Assembly (NCBI GenBank): GCA_947631035.1
Contig: CANRJW010000005.1
Coordinates: forward strand, 1-56,301
DNA from: an uncultured Bacilli bacterium
Lineage (GTDB): Bacteria > Bacillota_I > Bacilli_A > RF39 > UBA660
Reading direction: 5' to 3'
Length of the DNA stretch: 56,301 nucleotides
A program made the position numbers and the translations under genes. The stretch's first letter is position 1, and every line of letters starts with the position of its first letter. Of the stretch, positions 46,185-54,378 are shown in pieces. The notes below the pieces were generated by a model that had not been told where the DNA came from, searched no databases, and saw only the letters and a program-made list of their open reading frames with translations.

Positions 46185-46505
46185 TGTCATCTCCTCGAAT
46201 CTTTATTTATGGAAAATTCATTATAATTATATTGAATAGAATAAATTATATTATGCTTATTTTTTTATTATCATATGTTTATACATCAATTATCTCTTGA
46301 AAAAAGCAAACTTTATATAGAGTCTGCTCATATAAAAATGTTAACTTATTATTTGTTTTATTAATCTTGTCATTTATATTTTTACCTTTTTATTGTTTTT
46401 GATTTTTGAAATAATTTCATATATGTTATCTGTTTCCAATTGTTTTCGAGCGGTTTCATAATATAATACATTTTTTCAAATTCTTTTACCTGATTTTTCA
46501 TTTTA
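46185..46505. other. Gene-poor gap
   Basis: Contains a minus-strand terminator (46299-46328) and a 39-codon minus frame (46382-46501) that lacks a ribosome site and family resemblance, so it is not called. GAGGAG near 46192-46197 is the ribosome site of the decayed HD gene. Confidence 0.5.
46299..46328 (-). terminator. Terminator downstream of the zinc protease operon
   Basis: On the minus strand AGCAGACT pairs with AGTTTGCT (one mismatch) and TTTTTTC follows. Confidence 0.65.
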
Positions 46506-47189
46506 TTAGTCATCTCTTCTCCCAAACAATAAAATTAATCTTAAAATTTCAAGCAATGTTGATGCTATACTAGCAACATAAGTAAGTGCTGCTGCAACAA
46601 GTACATTTTTACCGTGTTTTAATTCTGAACTTTTAAAAAAGTGAGAATAATCCAACTCTTTTAAAGCTCTTTTACTAGCATCAATTTCTACTGGTAATGT
46701 AATAATTTGAAATAATAAGATAATAAGTTCTAATCCAATACCTATCCAAATTAAATTAAGAGAACTAAATAGTATTCCTAGAACAATTGCTATATATCCT
46801 GCATAAGAAGAAAAATGAACAAAAGGAATAAGTGAGGCTCTTATTCGCATAAACACATAGCCAACTTTATCTTGTATAGCATGGCCACATTCATGGCAAG
46901 CAACACTAACACTAGAAATAGAAGTTCCTCGATAATTATTCGTTGATAATCGCACTTCTTTTTTTCTTGGATCATAATGATCGGTTAAATATCCCCCTAT
47001 TTCAACTACTTTTACATCATTTAAAGAATTTTTATTTAATATCTCTCTTGCTGCTTCAGCTCCAGTTATATTTCTTTCATTTTTATAGCCATTGTATTTT
47101 TTATATGTAGTTGTAACATATATTTGAGCTATTGTTGACAAGATAAACGCAAGTAATGTTAAACCATAAGATATAAAATAATAATCCAT
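46506..47189 (-). CDS. YugP-type membrane zinc metallopeptidase
   Basis: A neutral zinc metallopeptidase of the COG2738/YugP family, 227 residues, with an N-terminal helix (about 4-26), the zinc motif HECGH (about 105-109) in VACHECGHAIQD, and two or three C-terminal helices. DHYDPRKKEVRLS before the active site is also typical. Substrate is unknown. It follows the thioredoxin-like gene by 12 bases and shares its promoter (site 2). Confidence 0.9.
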   Translation of the reverse strand: MDYYFISYGLTLLAFILSTIAQIYVTTTYKKYNGYKNERNITGAEAAREILNKNSLNDVKVVEIGGYLTDHYDPRKKEVRLSTNNYRGTSISSVSVACHECGHAIQDKVGYVFMRIRASLIPFVHFSSYAGYIAIVLGILFSSLNLIWIGIGLELIILLFQIITLPVEIDASKRALKELDYSHFFKSSELKHGKNVLVAAALTYVASIASTLLEILRLILLFGRRDD

Positions 47190-47201
47190 GTTATCTCCTT
47201 C

Positions 47202-47441
47202 CTAACTAAGTAATTTAATATAATTCTTTATTTCTTTTTCATTTAGAACCTTTCCTTGACTTACAGCCTTTTCAGCTATAACTAATGCCGGAGAATTAGT
47301 AATATTATATTTAGTTAAAGATTTTTCATCTTCTAATAATGTTATATCTATTTTTTCTTCAATATTAGATGATGCCCTTTCTATATTTTTCATTAATTTC
47401 ATTCTATTACTAGAATTTTTTCCAATAATTTTTATTTCCAT
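47202..47441 (-). CDS. Thioredoxin-like protein lacking the active-site cysteines
   Basis: The 79 residues follow the small redox-active disulfide protein (TIGR00412-like) fold: a strand MEIKIIG, a helix, DITLLEDE, and a NSPALVI strand with the cis-Pro, then GKVLNEKEIKNYI. The usual CxxC after the first strand reads SSNR (residues 10-13) and the protein has no cysteine at all, so it cannot do thiol chemistry. ATG at 47441; there is no good ribosome site and the inferred leader is only about 12 bases. It is first in an operon with the zinc protease. Confidence 0.7.
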   Translation of the reverse strand: MEIKIIGKNSSNRMKLMKNIERASSNIEEKIDITLLEDEKSLTKYNITNSPALVIAEKAVSQGKVLNEKEIKNYIKLLS

Positions 47442-47459
47442 TATATTCACGTCATAATG

Positions 47460-47512
47460 ATTGTATTAAATCATATTTATTATTTTCTTATGAATTTATT
47501 AAGAATTATTAA
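47460..47512 (-). promoter_or_regulatory. TTAATAA direct-repeat promoter of trx-like/yugP operon (site 2)
   Basis: Minus-strand TTAATAA-TTC-TTAATAA (47512-47496), 30 bases, TACAAT (47465-47460). The -35 position holds AGAAAA, far from consensus. Confidence 0.7.
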
Positions 47513-47564
47513 AATATATCTTTTTTATAAAAAACAACTGGTAAACCAGTCATTTCTATTATCA

Positions 47565-48842
47565 TCATTTTTCTGTATTATTTTTTTCATTTTTATATTT
47601 AGGTATTAAAAATTCTAATGTCAATCCATGGTCGTTATATGCTTTTAATGTTCCACCGTGCATTTCAATAAATTCTTTGCAAATAGATAACCCTAATCCA
47701 GATATTTTTCTTGAATTGTCAGTAGTGAATAATGGATCAAATATTTTATCTATTATTTTTTCATTAACTCCTGGTCCATTATCTTTAACAGTAAATTTTA
47801 TATATTCTTTATAGGAAGAAATATCAATTAATATTTTCCCACCATTTTTTAAATACCTTGCACTATTAGAAATCATATTAGAAAAAATTCTTTTTATTTT
47901 TAATGTATCAACATTAAGATATTCTTCTGGTATATTAGTAGTAACTGTAAATGTAATGTTATTGTTATCTAATTCGATTTTATAATCATTATTTAATTCA
48001 CTTACTATATCCTTAACTTGCACTAAAGTAGGTTTTAGCTCAATTTTTTCCTGATTTAATAAGTAATCATCAAAAGTTGCTAATATATCTTTAATATTTA
48101 TCGCTTTTTCATTTATCTTTTCATTATATTTTTTAGATTCTTCACTTAATTTTTGGTCTTTTAATAAATTAGAATAGCCAATAATAGAAGTAAGAGGAGT
48201 TTTAATATCATGAGAAATACTAGCAATGATTCTAGTTTGTTCAGTTTTTTCTTCCTCCAATCTATCAGTCAAATCAGCAAATTCATTTGCAATCAAATCA
48301 AATTCCGTATTCAAAGGTCTTTTTTTCGGCTTTTTACCAAACTTATAGTTTCTAATATCACCTATTAAAGTGTTAATTGGTTTTAAAACGATTTGCCTTG
48401 TATATATAAATGTTATAAAAAGAATGATAATGACTATTATTATTTGTATAGAAACTAATTCTAGTATTGCCCTTGATACATTGCTATGGTTATCAAAATA
48501 TATTTTTATCAAATAAGTATCATCCGTTGTTTCTATCATTTTTGTTATTAAAGGAACATCAATTTTTATTTTATTATCTGTTAAAGTTTTTCCCGATGTA
48601 TCCTCAATATTTATAATTAAATCATGTTTCTCTGCTGTTTCATTTATATCTGTTAACATATCTTCATAAGAAACATACTTTTCTTCTATTTCATTATTAA
48701 ATATTTCCGATTTTAAAGTTTCAACTTTAGGAATTATAGGGTAGATTCTAAATGTAAGCCACAATACTAATGTTATAATATTAGCAACACTTCCAATAAT
48801 AACAGCAAATATAAATCTTGTTTCCAGTCGCCTATTCTTCAT
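47565..48842 (-). CDS. Sensor histidine kinase
   Basis: A 425-residue membrane kinase: helices at about 10-30 and 130-150 flank an extracytoplasmic sensor of about 100 residues. HAMP follows (about 150-205), then the HisKA box ASISHDIKTPLTS with the phospho-His, the N box MISNSARYL, the G1 box DNGPGV and the G2 box GLGLSICKEFIE. It would sense an envelope signal and phosphorylate the adjacent regulator. Its start overlaps the regulator gene by 11 bases. Confidence 0.95.
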   Translation of the reverse strand: MKNRRLETRFIFAVIIGSVANIITLVLWLTFRIYPIIPKVETLKSEIFNNEIEEKYVSYEDMLTDINETAEKHDLIINIEDTSGKTLTDNKIKIDVPLITKMIETTDDTYLIKIYFDNHSNVSRAILELVSIQIIIVIIILFITFIYTRQIVLKPINTLIGDIRNYKFGKKPKKRPLNTEFDLIANEFADLTDRLEEEKTEQTRIIASISHDIKTPLTSIIGYSNLLKDQKLSEESKKYNEKINEKAINIKDILATFDDYLLNQEKIELKPTLVQVKDIVSELNNDYKIELDNNNITFTVTTNIPEEYLNVDTLKIKRIFSNMISNSARYLKNGGKILIDISSYKEYIKFTVKDNGPGVNEKIIDKIFDPLFTTDNSRKISGLGLSICKEFIEMHGGTLKAYNDHGLTLEFLIPKYKNEKNNTEK

Positions 48843-49518
48843 TGCTTTTCCTCAAAAATTTATAACCATATCCCCAAACCGTTATAATATACTTATCATT
48901 ATCTTTTAGTTTATCTCGCAAACTTTTAATATTAACTGCTACCGTACCGATATCACCATATTCATTTCCCCATACTGCTTCGAAAATTTGTTCTTTAGAA
49001 AGTGCTATTCCAGCGTTTTCCATAAAATATTTTAATAATTCAAACTCTCTTGTGGTAAGATCTAATTTGACACCATTTTGTTTAACTTCAAAACTTTCTT
49101 TATCTAAAACCAAATCACCAATAACAATTGTTTTTTCGTTATTACTTTGTCTTGAACGATCTTTAAGTCGTAAATGTGATTTAATTTTTAACACTAGTTC
49201 GGTATTATCAAATGGCTTAGTAATATAATCATCTCCACCTATTTCATATCCTAGCATTTTATCTAAAAGTTCAGTTTTTGCTGTTAAAAATATAATAGGA
49301 ATATTTACATCATTTCTAATTTTAGCACATAACTCTGTTCCAGACATTTCAGGCATCATTATATCTAACAAAATCAAATCAAAATGTTCAGTTTTAATTA
49401 GTTCTGGAACTAGAAGAGGATTATTAACTATTTTGGAATCAATCTCTTCTTTTTTTAATATTAAAGCTATAAGTTCTGATATATCCGTATTATCATCAAC
49501 TATTAAAACTTTTTTCAA
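48832..49518 (-). CDS. OmpR/PhoB-family response regulator
   Basis: The 228-residue protein has a receiver domain (about 1-118) with acidic DDN pocket, phospho-Asp in LILLDIMMPEMSG and Lys in FLTAK, and a winged-helix domain (about 130-226) with LTTREFELLKYF and VWGYGYKFL. TTG at 49518 follows AAGGTGAT and gives LKKVLIVDD, the normal start; GTG at 49527 lies in the site. Such proteins bind direct repeats spaced by about one DNA turn. The nearby TTAATAA pairs fit (inference). An extended -10 TGGTATAAT lies upstream. Confidence 0.95.
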   Translation of the reverse strand: MKKVLIVDDNTDISELIALILKKEEIDSKIVNNPLLVPELIKTEHFDLILLDIMMPEMSGTELCAKIRNDVNIPIIFLTAKTELLDKMLGYEIGGDDYITKPFDNTELVLKIKSHLRLKDRSRQSNNEKTIVIGDLVLDKESFEVKQNGVKLDLTTREFELLKYFMENAGIALSKEQIFEAVWGNEYGDIGTVAVNIKSLRDKLKDNDKYIITVWGYGYKFLRKSNEE

Positions 49519-49572
49519 AATTATCACCTTCTTTAATATAATTATTATACCACTTATTTGCTATCTAAATAT

Positions 49573-49587
49573 TACTGTTTTTCATTT
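49573..49587. repeat. Target-site duplication of the IS30 element, left
   Basis: TACTGTTTTTCATTT (15 bases) recurs at 51176-51190, flanking the element. Confidence 0.65.
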
Positions 49588-49715
49588 GTAACTTAAAATA
49601 ATGAAATCCCGAATAAGTATAAATTTAAATTAGGATATCCCGAAATAAAAATAACCCATATATAACCTTGTGTTACAATAATTTTTGTTCCGAAAATTAT
49701 GAATGGAGGTAATAT

Positions 49716-51047
49716 ATGGGTCGTAATTATTCTAACAAAAATTTATCTATTTTGGAAATAGGAAATATTGAATTCTATTTAAATGAGGGAAAGTCTCCTG
49801 CTGAAATAGCTAGATTATTAAGTAAAGATCCTTCTGGAATTAGGAAAGAAATTAAAAAATATTCTTCCTATTTCGGTGAAGCAAGAAAATGTTTCAATTG
49901 TTTAAACAAAGAGAATTGTCATCAAAAATATCTTTGCGAAAATATTAGAGATAAAGTTAAATGTTCTCAATGCAAATATTGCTCTTATGCAGTTAAAGTA
50001 TGTCCAAATTATAAAGTAGCTATTGATTGTGAATTATTAAAGAAGAATCATAATATTTGCAATGGTTGTGATTTGTATTTTAAATGTAAAAAAGTTAAGC
50101 TTAAATATCACGCTGAAACTGCTATTAAAATGCATAATGCTGTCCAAAGAGTTTCTCGTATTGGTACTAAAGTTGATTCTTTTCCAGAAGAGTTTAAGGA
50201 TTATCTGTCCATTCTAATCAAAAATGGTATCTCTCCTGAGGTAATTATAAATACTCTTCCCAATAAATTTTCAATGTTCAAAGTTTCTACTCCTACTGTA
50301 TATTCTTGGATTGATAAAGGATTATTAGATTGTTGTAATTTGGATCTAAGAAATAAAGTTTCTAGAGTTAGATATGGAACTAATACTGAAAAAAGAAATG
50401 CAATTAAAGGGCATCAATTAAATGGTAGAAGTATTGAAGATTTATCAAAAGAAGAAAGAGAAAATAGACCTCTTGGTATTGTTGAATTAGATACTGTAGA
50501 AGGCATTAAAGGTGGTGAATTATTATTTACTATTATGTTTCCTTGTTTCTCTTTAATGCTTGGTTTTAAAATTAAAAGTAAAACACAGGAAGAAATTGGT
50601 AAAATTTTAGATATGTTAGAAGATAAACTGGATTGTTATTTTTATGTTCTTTTTAGAAAAGCGATTCCTGATAATGGTTGTGAATTCCTTGATTTTGATT
50701 TATTAGAAAAATCTATTCATGAAGATTTAAATAAAAGAATGGAAATTCATTATACACATACTTATGCTTCCTATGAAAAACCCCATATTGAAAATAATCA
50801 TATTCTTTTAAGATGGTTAATAAAAAAAGGTTTTGATATTACTCTATTGTCTAGTGATGACATTTTAGATATTATTAATCGTTTAAATAATTATCCTAGA
50901 CCAAAAAAGAATTTTAAAACTCCCTTACAACTTTTAGAAGAAGATCTTGGAGATTACATTTTAGATTTATTGGATTTACATCATATTCCCATTGTTCAAT
51001 TGAATATGAAAGATATGATAATAAAAAATCAAGAGCGAACTAAGTGA
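49716..51047 (+). CDS. IS30-family transposase
   Basis: The 443-residue protein has an N-terminal helix-turn-helix (LNEGKSPAEIARLLSKDPSG), a Cys-rich stretch (about 60-130, several CxxC pairs) and a DDE catalytic domain: Asp in GIVELDTVEG, Asp in IPDNGCEF and Glu in KPHIENNHILLRW. IS30 members usually show NENTNGLLR at this last motif; here it is diverged. AATGGAGG precedes the ATG. The frame is intact, so the element may be active. Confidence 0.92.
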   Translation: MGRNYSNKNLSILEIGNIEFYLNEGKSPAEIARLLSKDPSGIRKEIKKYSSYFGEARKCFNCLNKENCHQKYLCENIRDKVKCSQCKYCSYAVKVCPNYKVAIDCELLKKNHNICNGCDLYFKCKKVKLKYHAETAIKMHNAVQRVSRIGTKVDSFPEEFKDYLSILIKNGISPEVIINTLPNKFSMFKVSTPTVYSWIDKGLLDCCNLDLRNKVSRVRYGTNTEKRNAIKGHQLNGRSIEDLSKEERENRPLGIVELDTVEGIKGGELLFTIMFPCFSLMLGFKIKSKTQEEIGKILDMLEDKLDCYFYVLFRKAIPDNGCEFLDFDLLEKSIHEDLNKRMEIHYTHTYASYEKPHIENNHILLRWLIKKGFDITLLSSDDILDIINRLNNYPRPKKNFKTPLQLLEEDLGDYILDLLDLHHIPIVQLNMKDMIIKNQERTK

Positions 51048-51071
51048 GTTTATCTTGACTCTTGATTTTTT
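51023..51071 (+). terminator. Terminator at the transposase 3' end
   Basis: AAAAAATCAAGAG (51023-51035) pairs with CTCTTGATTTTTT (51059-51071), overlapping the end of the transposase gene. A further perfect hairpin CAATAAAG/CTTTATTG lies at 51099-51119. Confidence 0.75.
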
Positions 51072-51175
51072 ATTTCATATTTTTTAACATTATTTGCCCA
51101 ATAAAGTTTATCTTTATTGATTATCAATTAGTAAAAACGGGATTTCCATTCGGGATTTCCTAACTTAAATTAACC

Positions 51176-51190
51176 TACTGTTTTTCATTT
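51176..51190. repeat. Target-site duplication of the IS30 element, right
   Basis: Second copy of TACTGTTTTTCATTT, in direct orientation to 49573-49587. Confidence 0.65.
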
Positions 51191-51292
51191 TAAATTTTAA
51201 ATTCCATATTCTATTCGTTTTATAATTATAAATAAAAGAACTATGAATAAATTTTTTATTGTTATAATAATCGTTTTACTTTTTTTCATTTT

Positions 51293-52120
51293 CTATCTTT
51301 TTATACTAACTCTTTTGTTCTGATTATGTAAGGTCAAAAGAAGTGCTGAGGGAATTTCTTCTCTTTTCGATTCTCCACTTTCTTCTTGCTTAGCAATTTC
51401 TAATAGTGAATCTAAATCTTCCTTTTTGACATCAGATACTATTTTATTTGCAAATATTTTTTCTCCTATTTCTTTATCATAAACACATCCATAAACTACA
51501 TCAATGTAGAATCCATTTTTATCACGAATTAGTGTATGATAATAATTTCCATCAAAATATGATGGTAATAAACAAGTAACTAAATTTGCATCATCAAGAT
51601 ATTTTATGAGTTCCCAAGAAGCATGATGGCAATAACTTTGAACCCTATAATTTTTTAAAATATCCATTGCAGTTTCATTACTTTTTAAATAATGATAGAT
51701 TGAATAAAAAGAATATTCTCCAAATTTATTACTATAAATATTAAATTTACCATTCGAAATTGTTATATTATCAATATATGGTGATAAAAGAAAATAATCT
51801 TTAATATTTTTATCAATTGTTGAATCTGATAAGCTACCAATAGTTCTCATAGCTAAAAATATATCATCATCCATTGAAAATCCAGCTTGATTTAACATTT
51901 CATAAAATAACGAAGTATACTCTGGATATTTTGTTAATACAAAATCTCTTAAATTATAGTACAATTCCACATACGGGTAATCATGTTGATAATTTTTTAT
52001 CACATCTAATTTAATGATTCCCGTTTTTATCCCAAATAGTTCAATAATTTTTTTGAATTTTTGGTTATTGACATTTACATACTTTCCTTCATTTTCTACA
52101 TACATTTTGTAATAGTCCAT
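51293..52120 (-). CDS. Putative Cys-His-Asp (transglutaminase-like) enzyme
   Basis: The 275-residue soluble protein is not a family I can name. Residues 155-210 contain QSYCHHASWELIKYL (Cys164), GNYYHTLI (His195) and GFYIDVVYG (Asp207). The order, spacing and local pattern (Cys at a helix start, His and Asp on adjacent strands) match the transglutaminase/papain-like triad, as in arylamine acetyltransferases and protein-glutaminases. The first 150 residues are helical. The C-terminus is Glu/Lys-rich. No signal peptide, so a cytoplasmic enzyme. Function is inference. Confidence 0.6.
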   Translation of the reverse strand: MDYYKMYVENEGKYVNVNNQKFKKIIELFGIKTGIIKLDVIKNYQHDYPYVELYYNLRDFVLTKYPEYTSLFYEMLNQAGFSMDDDIFLAMRTIGSLSDSTIDKNIKDYFLLSPYIDNITISNGKFNIYSNKFGEYSFYSIYHYLKSNETAMDILKNYRVQSYCHHASWELIKYLDDANLVTCLLPSYFDGNYYHTLIRDKNGFYIDVVYGCVYDKEIGEKIFANKIVSDVKKEDLDSLLEIAKQEESGESKREEIPSALLLTLHNQNKRVSIKR

Positions 52121-52174
52121 AAATCAATCACCTCGTATGGTTATATGATTTTCCCATTATATTCTTTCCTCTAA

Positions 52175-52358
52175 CTACTTTCTTACATTTAATGCTTTTA
52201 TAGCATCTTTATCAAAATCTACTAATTCTTCTCTACTTAGCATTTTATATCCTTTTTGCCTAATAGCCAAATAATGAACAGATATCTTTTTCACATTCTT
52301 TTGCTTTTATAAAACCATATCCTAATTTATTGCTAAACTTTACTACTTTACGTCTCAT
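52175..52358 (-). pseudogene. Cold-shock-domain protein gene, frameshifted
   Basis: Minus-strand translation begins MRRKVVKFSNKLGYGFIKA (RNP1-like GYGFI motif of CspA proteins), continues to about residue 25, then loses frame near 52277-52284. After restoring two bases it reads HYLAIRQKGYKMLSREELVDFD and ends in DKDAIKALNVRK, the normal C-terminal pattern. GGAGGT precedes the ATG, and site 3 provides a promoter, so transcription may persist although the protein is broken. Confidence 0.78.
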
Positions 52359-52382
52359 TTGTAAAAACCTCCATATGTCTAA

Positions 52383-52435
52383 ATTATAGAAAGAAAAAAT
52401 TAAATAATGATTATTAAATTATTAAGAATTATTAA
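52383..52435 (-). promoter_or_regulatory. TTAATAA direct-repeat promoter of the cold-shock gene (site 3)
   Basis: Minus-strand TTAATAA-TTC-TTAATAA (52435-52419), 30 bases, TATAAT (52388-52383). A third TTAATAA lies at 52417-52411. On the plus strand the same array ends seven bases before a TGGTATATA element. Confidence 0.72.
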
Positions 52436-52439
52436 AATA

Positions 52440-52601
52440 TGGTATATAAACTATTTTTTATATTGTTTTAGTGGTAAAATTAATTTGCAAAGAAGTTTTG
52501 ATGTCTTTGCAAGTTGTATTTATGCAATTTGGACAAAATATACATACTTACAACTCCTTTCTAAAAAAGCTATTGGAAAATTTCTTTCAATAGCTTTTTA
52601 A
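52440..52601 (+). ncRNA. Possible small RNA
   Basis: An extended -10-like TGGTATATA (52440-52448) is followed by a perfect nine-pair hairpin TTGCAAAGA/TCTTTGCAA (52485-52512), then GTTGTA/TACAAC pairing, an exposed CTCCTTTC (52554-52561) complementary to ribosome sites, and a strong terminator. A 64-codon frame here lacks a ribosome site. This is a structural prediction only. Confidence 0.4.
52563..52601 (+). terminator. Strong hairpin terminator
   Basis: AAAAAAGCTATTG (52563-52575) pairs with CAATAGCTTTTT (52588-52599). Symmetric enough to act in both directions. From here to 52772 only AT-rich sequence without a gene is seen. Confidence 0.75.
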
Positions 52602-52772
52602 TTAAAAAATAGTAGTTCATACTATTTTAATATTTTATTTATATCTATTCCTTACTTTTATAATCTATTGATTAGATTTTGCTCTTATTTTTTTTTTAAT
52701 TTTTTCTTATATTTTTCTTCAACTTTTTCTATTTTGCTTCGGTTTTTTTGATTATTTTCGTTTGTTCATCTT

Positions 52773-53468
52773 CTATTTTTCTTTTTTATGTTTAAATTTT
52801 AACTTTGCATGGCCAATTACAATATTAATATGGTGAAAGTTGGGGAAAGCAAATAAAAGTCTTTTTGCTAAAATACCACTATTTTTAATTTTTTCAATCA
52901 CTTTTTTAGACATCTCTTCTGTATTATCTTTTTCAAGTAATTTATTATCTTTTCTAATCAAGGATAAAACATTAAATGAAACAATATTATCAATTAGAAA
53001 AATTAAGAAAAGTATTAATGTTATAACATTTATCGTAATATTATTAAAACTACTATATAAATTGAACAAAATAGGATTAATATAGTGAACAATTAATACG
53101 CCACCTATTCCAAACGGAATCATGGTATTTAAACATATTCGACCATTAATGTTAAATTTTTTATCACTATAATCCCACCATCTGGCTTTAAAAATCTTTT
53201 CTAATACATAACTAGTAAAATATTCAAGTATTGAACAAATAATCATTCCTAATACCAATAACACTACAGGATTATTATTATTATATCTTTGCAAGAGTAT
53301 AGTCATTAACAATGCTCCCCATCCGTATATAGGACAATATGGTCCAATCAAAAATCCTCGATTGATAAATCTTTTGTATTGAATAAATTTTAATATTACT
53401 TCAATACACCATCCTAAAAAGGAATAAGTTATAAATACTAAGAAAAAAATTTGTAATACTCGAATCAT
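52773..53468 (-). CDS. Putative ABC-transporter permease, CmpB family
   Basis: A polytopic protein of 231 residues of the ABC_trans_CmpB (COG4905) type: YSFLGWCIEVILKF, RGFLIGPYCPIYGWGA, LEYFTSYVLEKIF, ARWWDYSDKKFNINGRICL and PFGIGG. About six membrane helices, then a charged C-terminal part. Despite the name no ATPase partner is present and the function of the family is not established. A terminator hairpin lies just upstream. Confidence 0.85.
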   Translation of the reverse strand: MIRVLQIFFLVFITYSFLGWCIEVILKFIQYKRFINRGFLIGPYCPIYGWGALLMTILLQRYNNNNPVVLLVLGMIICSILEYFTSYVLEKIFKARWWDYSDKKFNINGRICLNTMIPFGIGGVLIVHYINPILFNLYSSFNNITINVITLILFLIFLIDNIVSFNVLSLIRKDNKLLEKDNTEEMSKKVIEKIKNSGILAKRLLFAFPNFHHINIVIGHAKLKFKHKKEK

Positions 53469-53483
53469 AAAATACCTACTTTC

Positions 53484-53521
53484 AAAAAAGAAAGGTACAT
53501 ATCCTTATTTGAATATGCACC
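53484..53521 (-). terminator. Terminator after the YtxH-like gene
   Basis: On the minus strand GGTGCATAT pairs with ATATGTACC and TTTCTTTTTT follows. It lies between the YtxG/YtxH pair and the permease gene. Confidence 0.65.
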
Positions 53522-53594
53522 ACAATAATTGTTATTTAATTATATTTTTTGAATTATTTTGCTTGGAGCATAATTTTCATAGTCGTTTTTGATG

Positions 53595-54002
53595 TTATAC
53601 TTTTTCACTACTTTCTAGTTTTTCAAGGACATCCTTAGTAACATCAATAGCCTTTTTGCGTACTTCATCTGTACTCTTTTCTAATTTTTCAATTCCTTTT
53701 TCATGAGCTAACCTAACAAGTTCATCTGCTTTAGCTATTATTTCTTTTGATTTCTTTTTCGCATTTTCTAAAACAGTTTCCTTATCCAGTTCATTTAAAT
53801 CTTCTTTTAGGGCTTTTACTTTAAAATTAATTTCTTTTTTTACTTCATTAGGTTCGATATTTTTTATTTTATCCAATAAAGATTGTATCTTATCATTTAG
53901 CTCTTTTCTTGTATCCTTTCCACTTTTTGGAGCAAGTAATATTCCTAATCCTGTACCAACTGCTACTCCTGCTACAATCATTCCAACATCTCTTTTTTTC
54001 AT
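53595..54002 (-). CDS. YtxH-like stress protein
   Basis: The 135-residue protein begins with the YtxH pattern: a short membrane helix GMIVAGVAVGTGLGILLAPKSG (about 7-28) then RKEL and a long amphipathic, Lys/Glu-rich coiled region. YtxH proteins are induced by envelope and general stress. GGAGGT precedes the ATG. It follows a YtxG-like gene by 13 bases. Confidence 0.85.
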   Translation of the reverse strand: MKKRDVGMIVAGVAVGTGLGILLAPKSGKDTRKELNDKIQSLLDKIKNIEPNEVKKEINFKVKALKEDLNELDKETVLENAKKKSKEIIAKADELVRLAHEKGIEKLEKSTDEVRKKAIDVTKDVLEKLESSEKV

Positions 54003-54015
54003 AATTTTTTACCTC

Positions 54016-54213
54016 CTATTTATTTTTGAAAAAATTAATGAATTTTTGAATAAATGATACAAAATAATCATAGACCTTAATTATAGGTGATAATTTATTT
54101 TTATAATTTTCAATATCACTCTGGATATCTTTAGTAATTAAATTTATATTATCTAATAAAAGAATCAGTTTAATACCAACAATAATAAATACTATTATTA
54201 GAACAATACCCAC
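54016..54213 (-). CDS. YtxG/DUF948-like membrane protein
   Basis: The 65-residue protein has an N-terminal hydrophobic helix (about 3-20) and a helical tail (NINLITKDIQSDIENYKNK), resembling DUF948/YtxG proteins, which pair with YtxH. GTG at 54213 is the only start in this frame after an upstream stop; there is no clear ribosome site. Site 4 is 124 bases upstream and an intervening ATG (MNGKELLQNN, 11 codons with stop) is probably insignificant. Confidence 0.6.
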   Translation of the reverse strand: MGIVLIIVFIIVGIKLILLLDNINLITKDIQSDIENYKNKLSPIIKVYDYFVSFIQKFINFFKNK

Positions 54214-54300
54214 ACAGTTTTAATAAAATTGACAATACATCCATAAATCATTACCATCTTACTTAATTATTTTGTAATAATTCTTTCCCATTCATTTAAA

Positions 54301-54353
54301 ATGATACACAATAATTATTATTATTTTTTATATAATTTATTAAAAATTATTAA
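54301..54353 (-). promoter_or_regulatory. TTAATAA direct-repeat promoter of the YtxG/YtxH pair (site 4)
   Basis: Minus-strand TTAATAA-TTT-TTAATAA (54353-54337), 30 bases, TATCAT (54306-54301). Confidence 0.6.
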
Positions 54354-54378
54354 GAACACCAATACAACTGTTTAACAT

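Larger units (their letters stand above)
49588..51175 (+). mobile_element. IS30-family insertion sequence
   Basis: The element is bounded by a 15-base direct repeat. Both ends contain GAAATCCCGAAT in inverted orientation inside an imperfect terminal repeat of about 27 bases. Each end carries a second CCCGA motif further in (left near 49643-49649, right near 51139-51142). One transposase gene fills the middle. Confidence 0.7.

Noticed and set aside
46382-46501. 39-codon minus-strand frame
   Set aside because: No ribosome site or family resemblance; overlaps neither promoter nor conserved motif.
52407-52601. 64-codon plus-strand frame
   Set aside because: No ribosome site; it runs through a terminator and a hairpin, which better fit an RNA.
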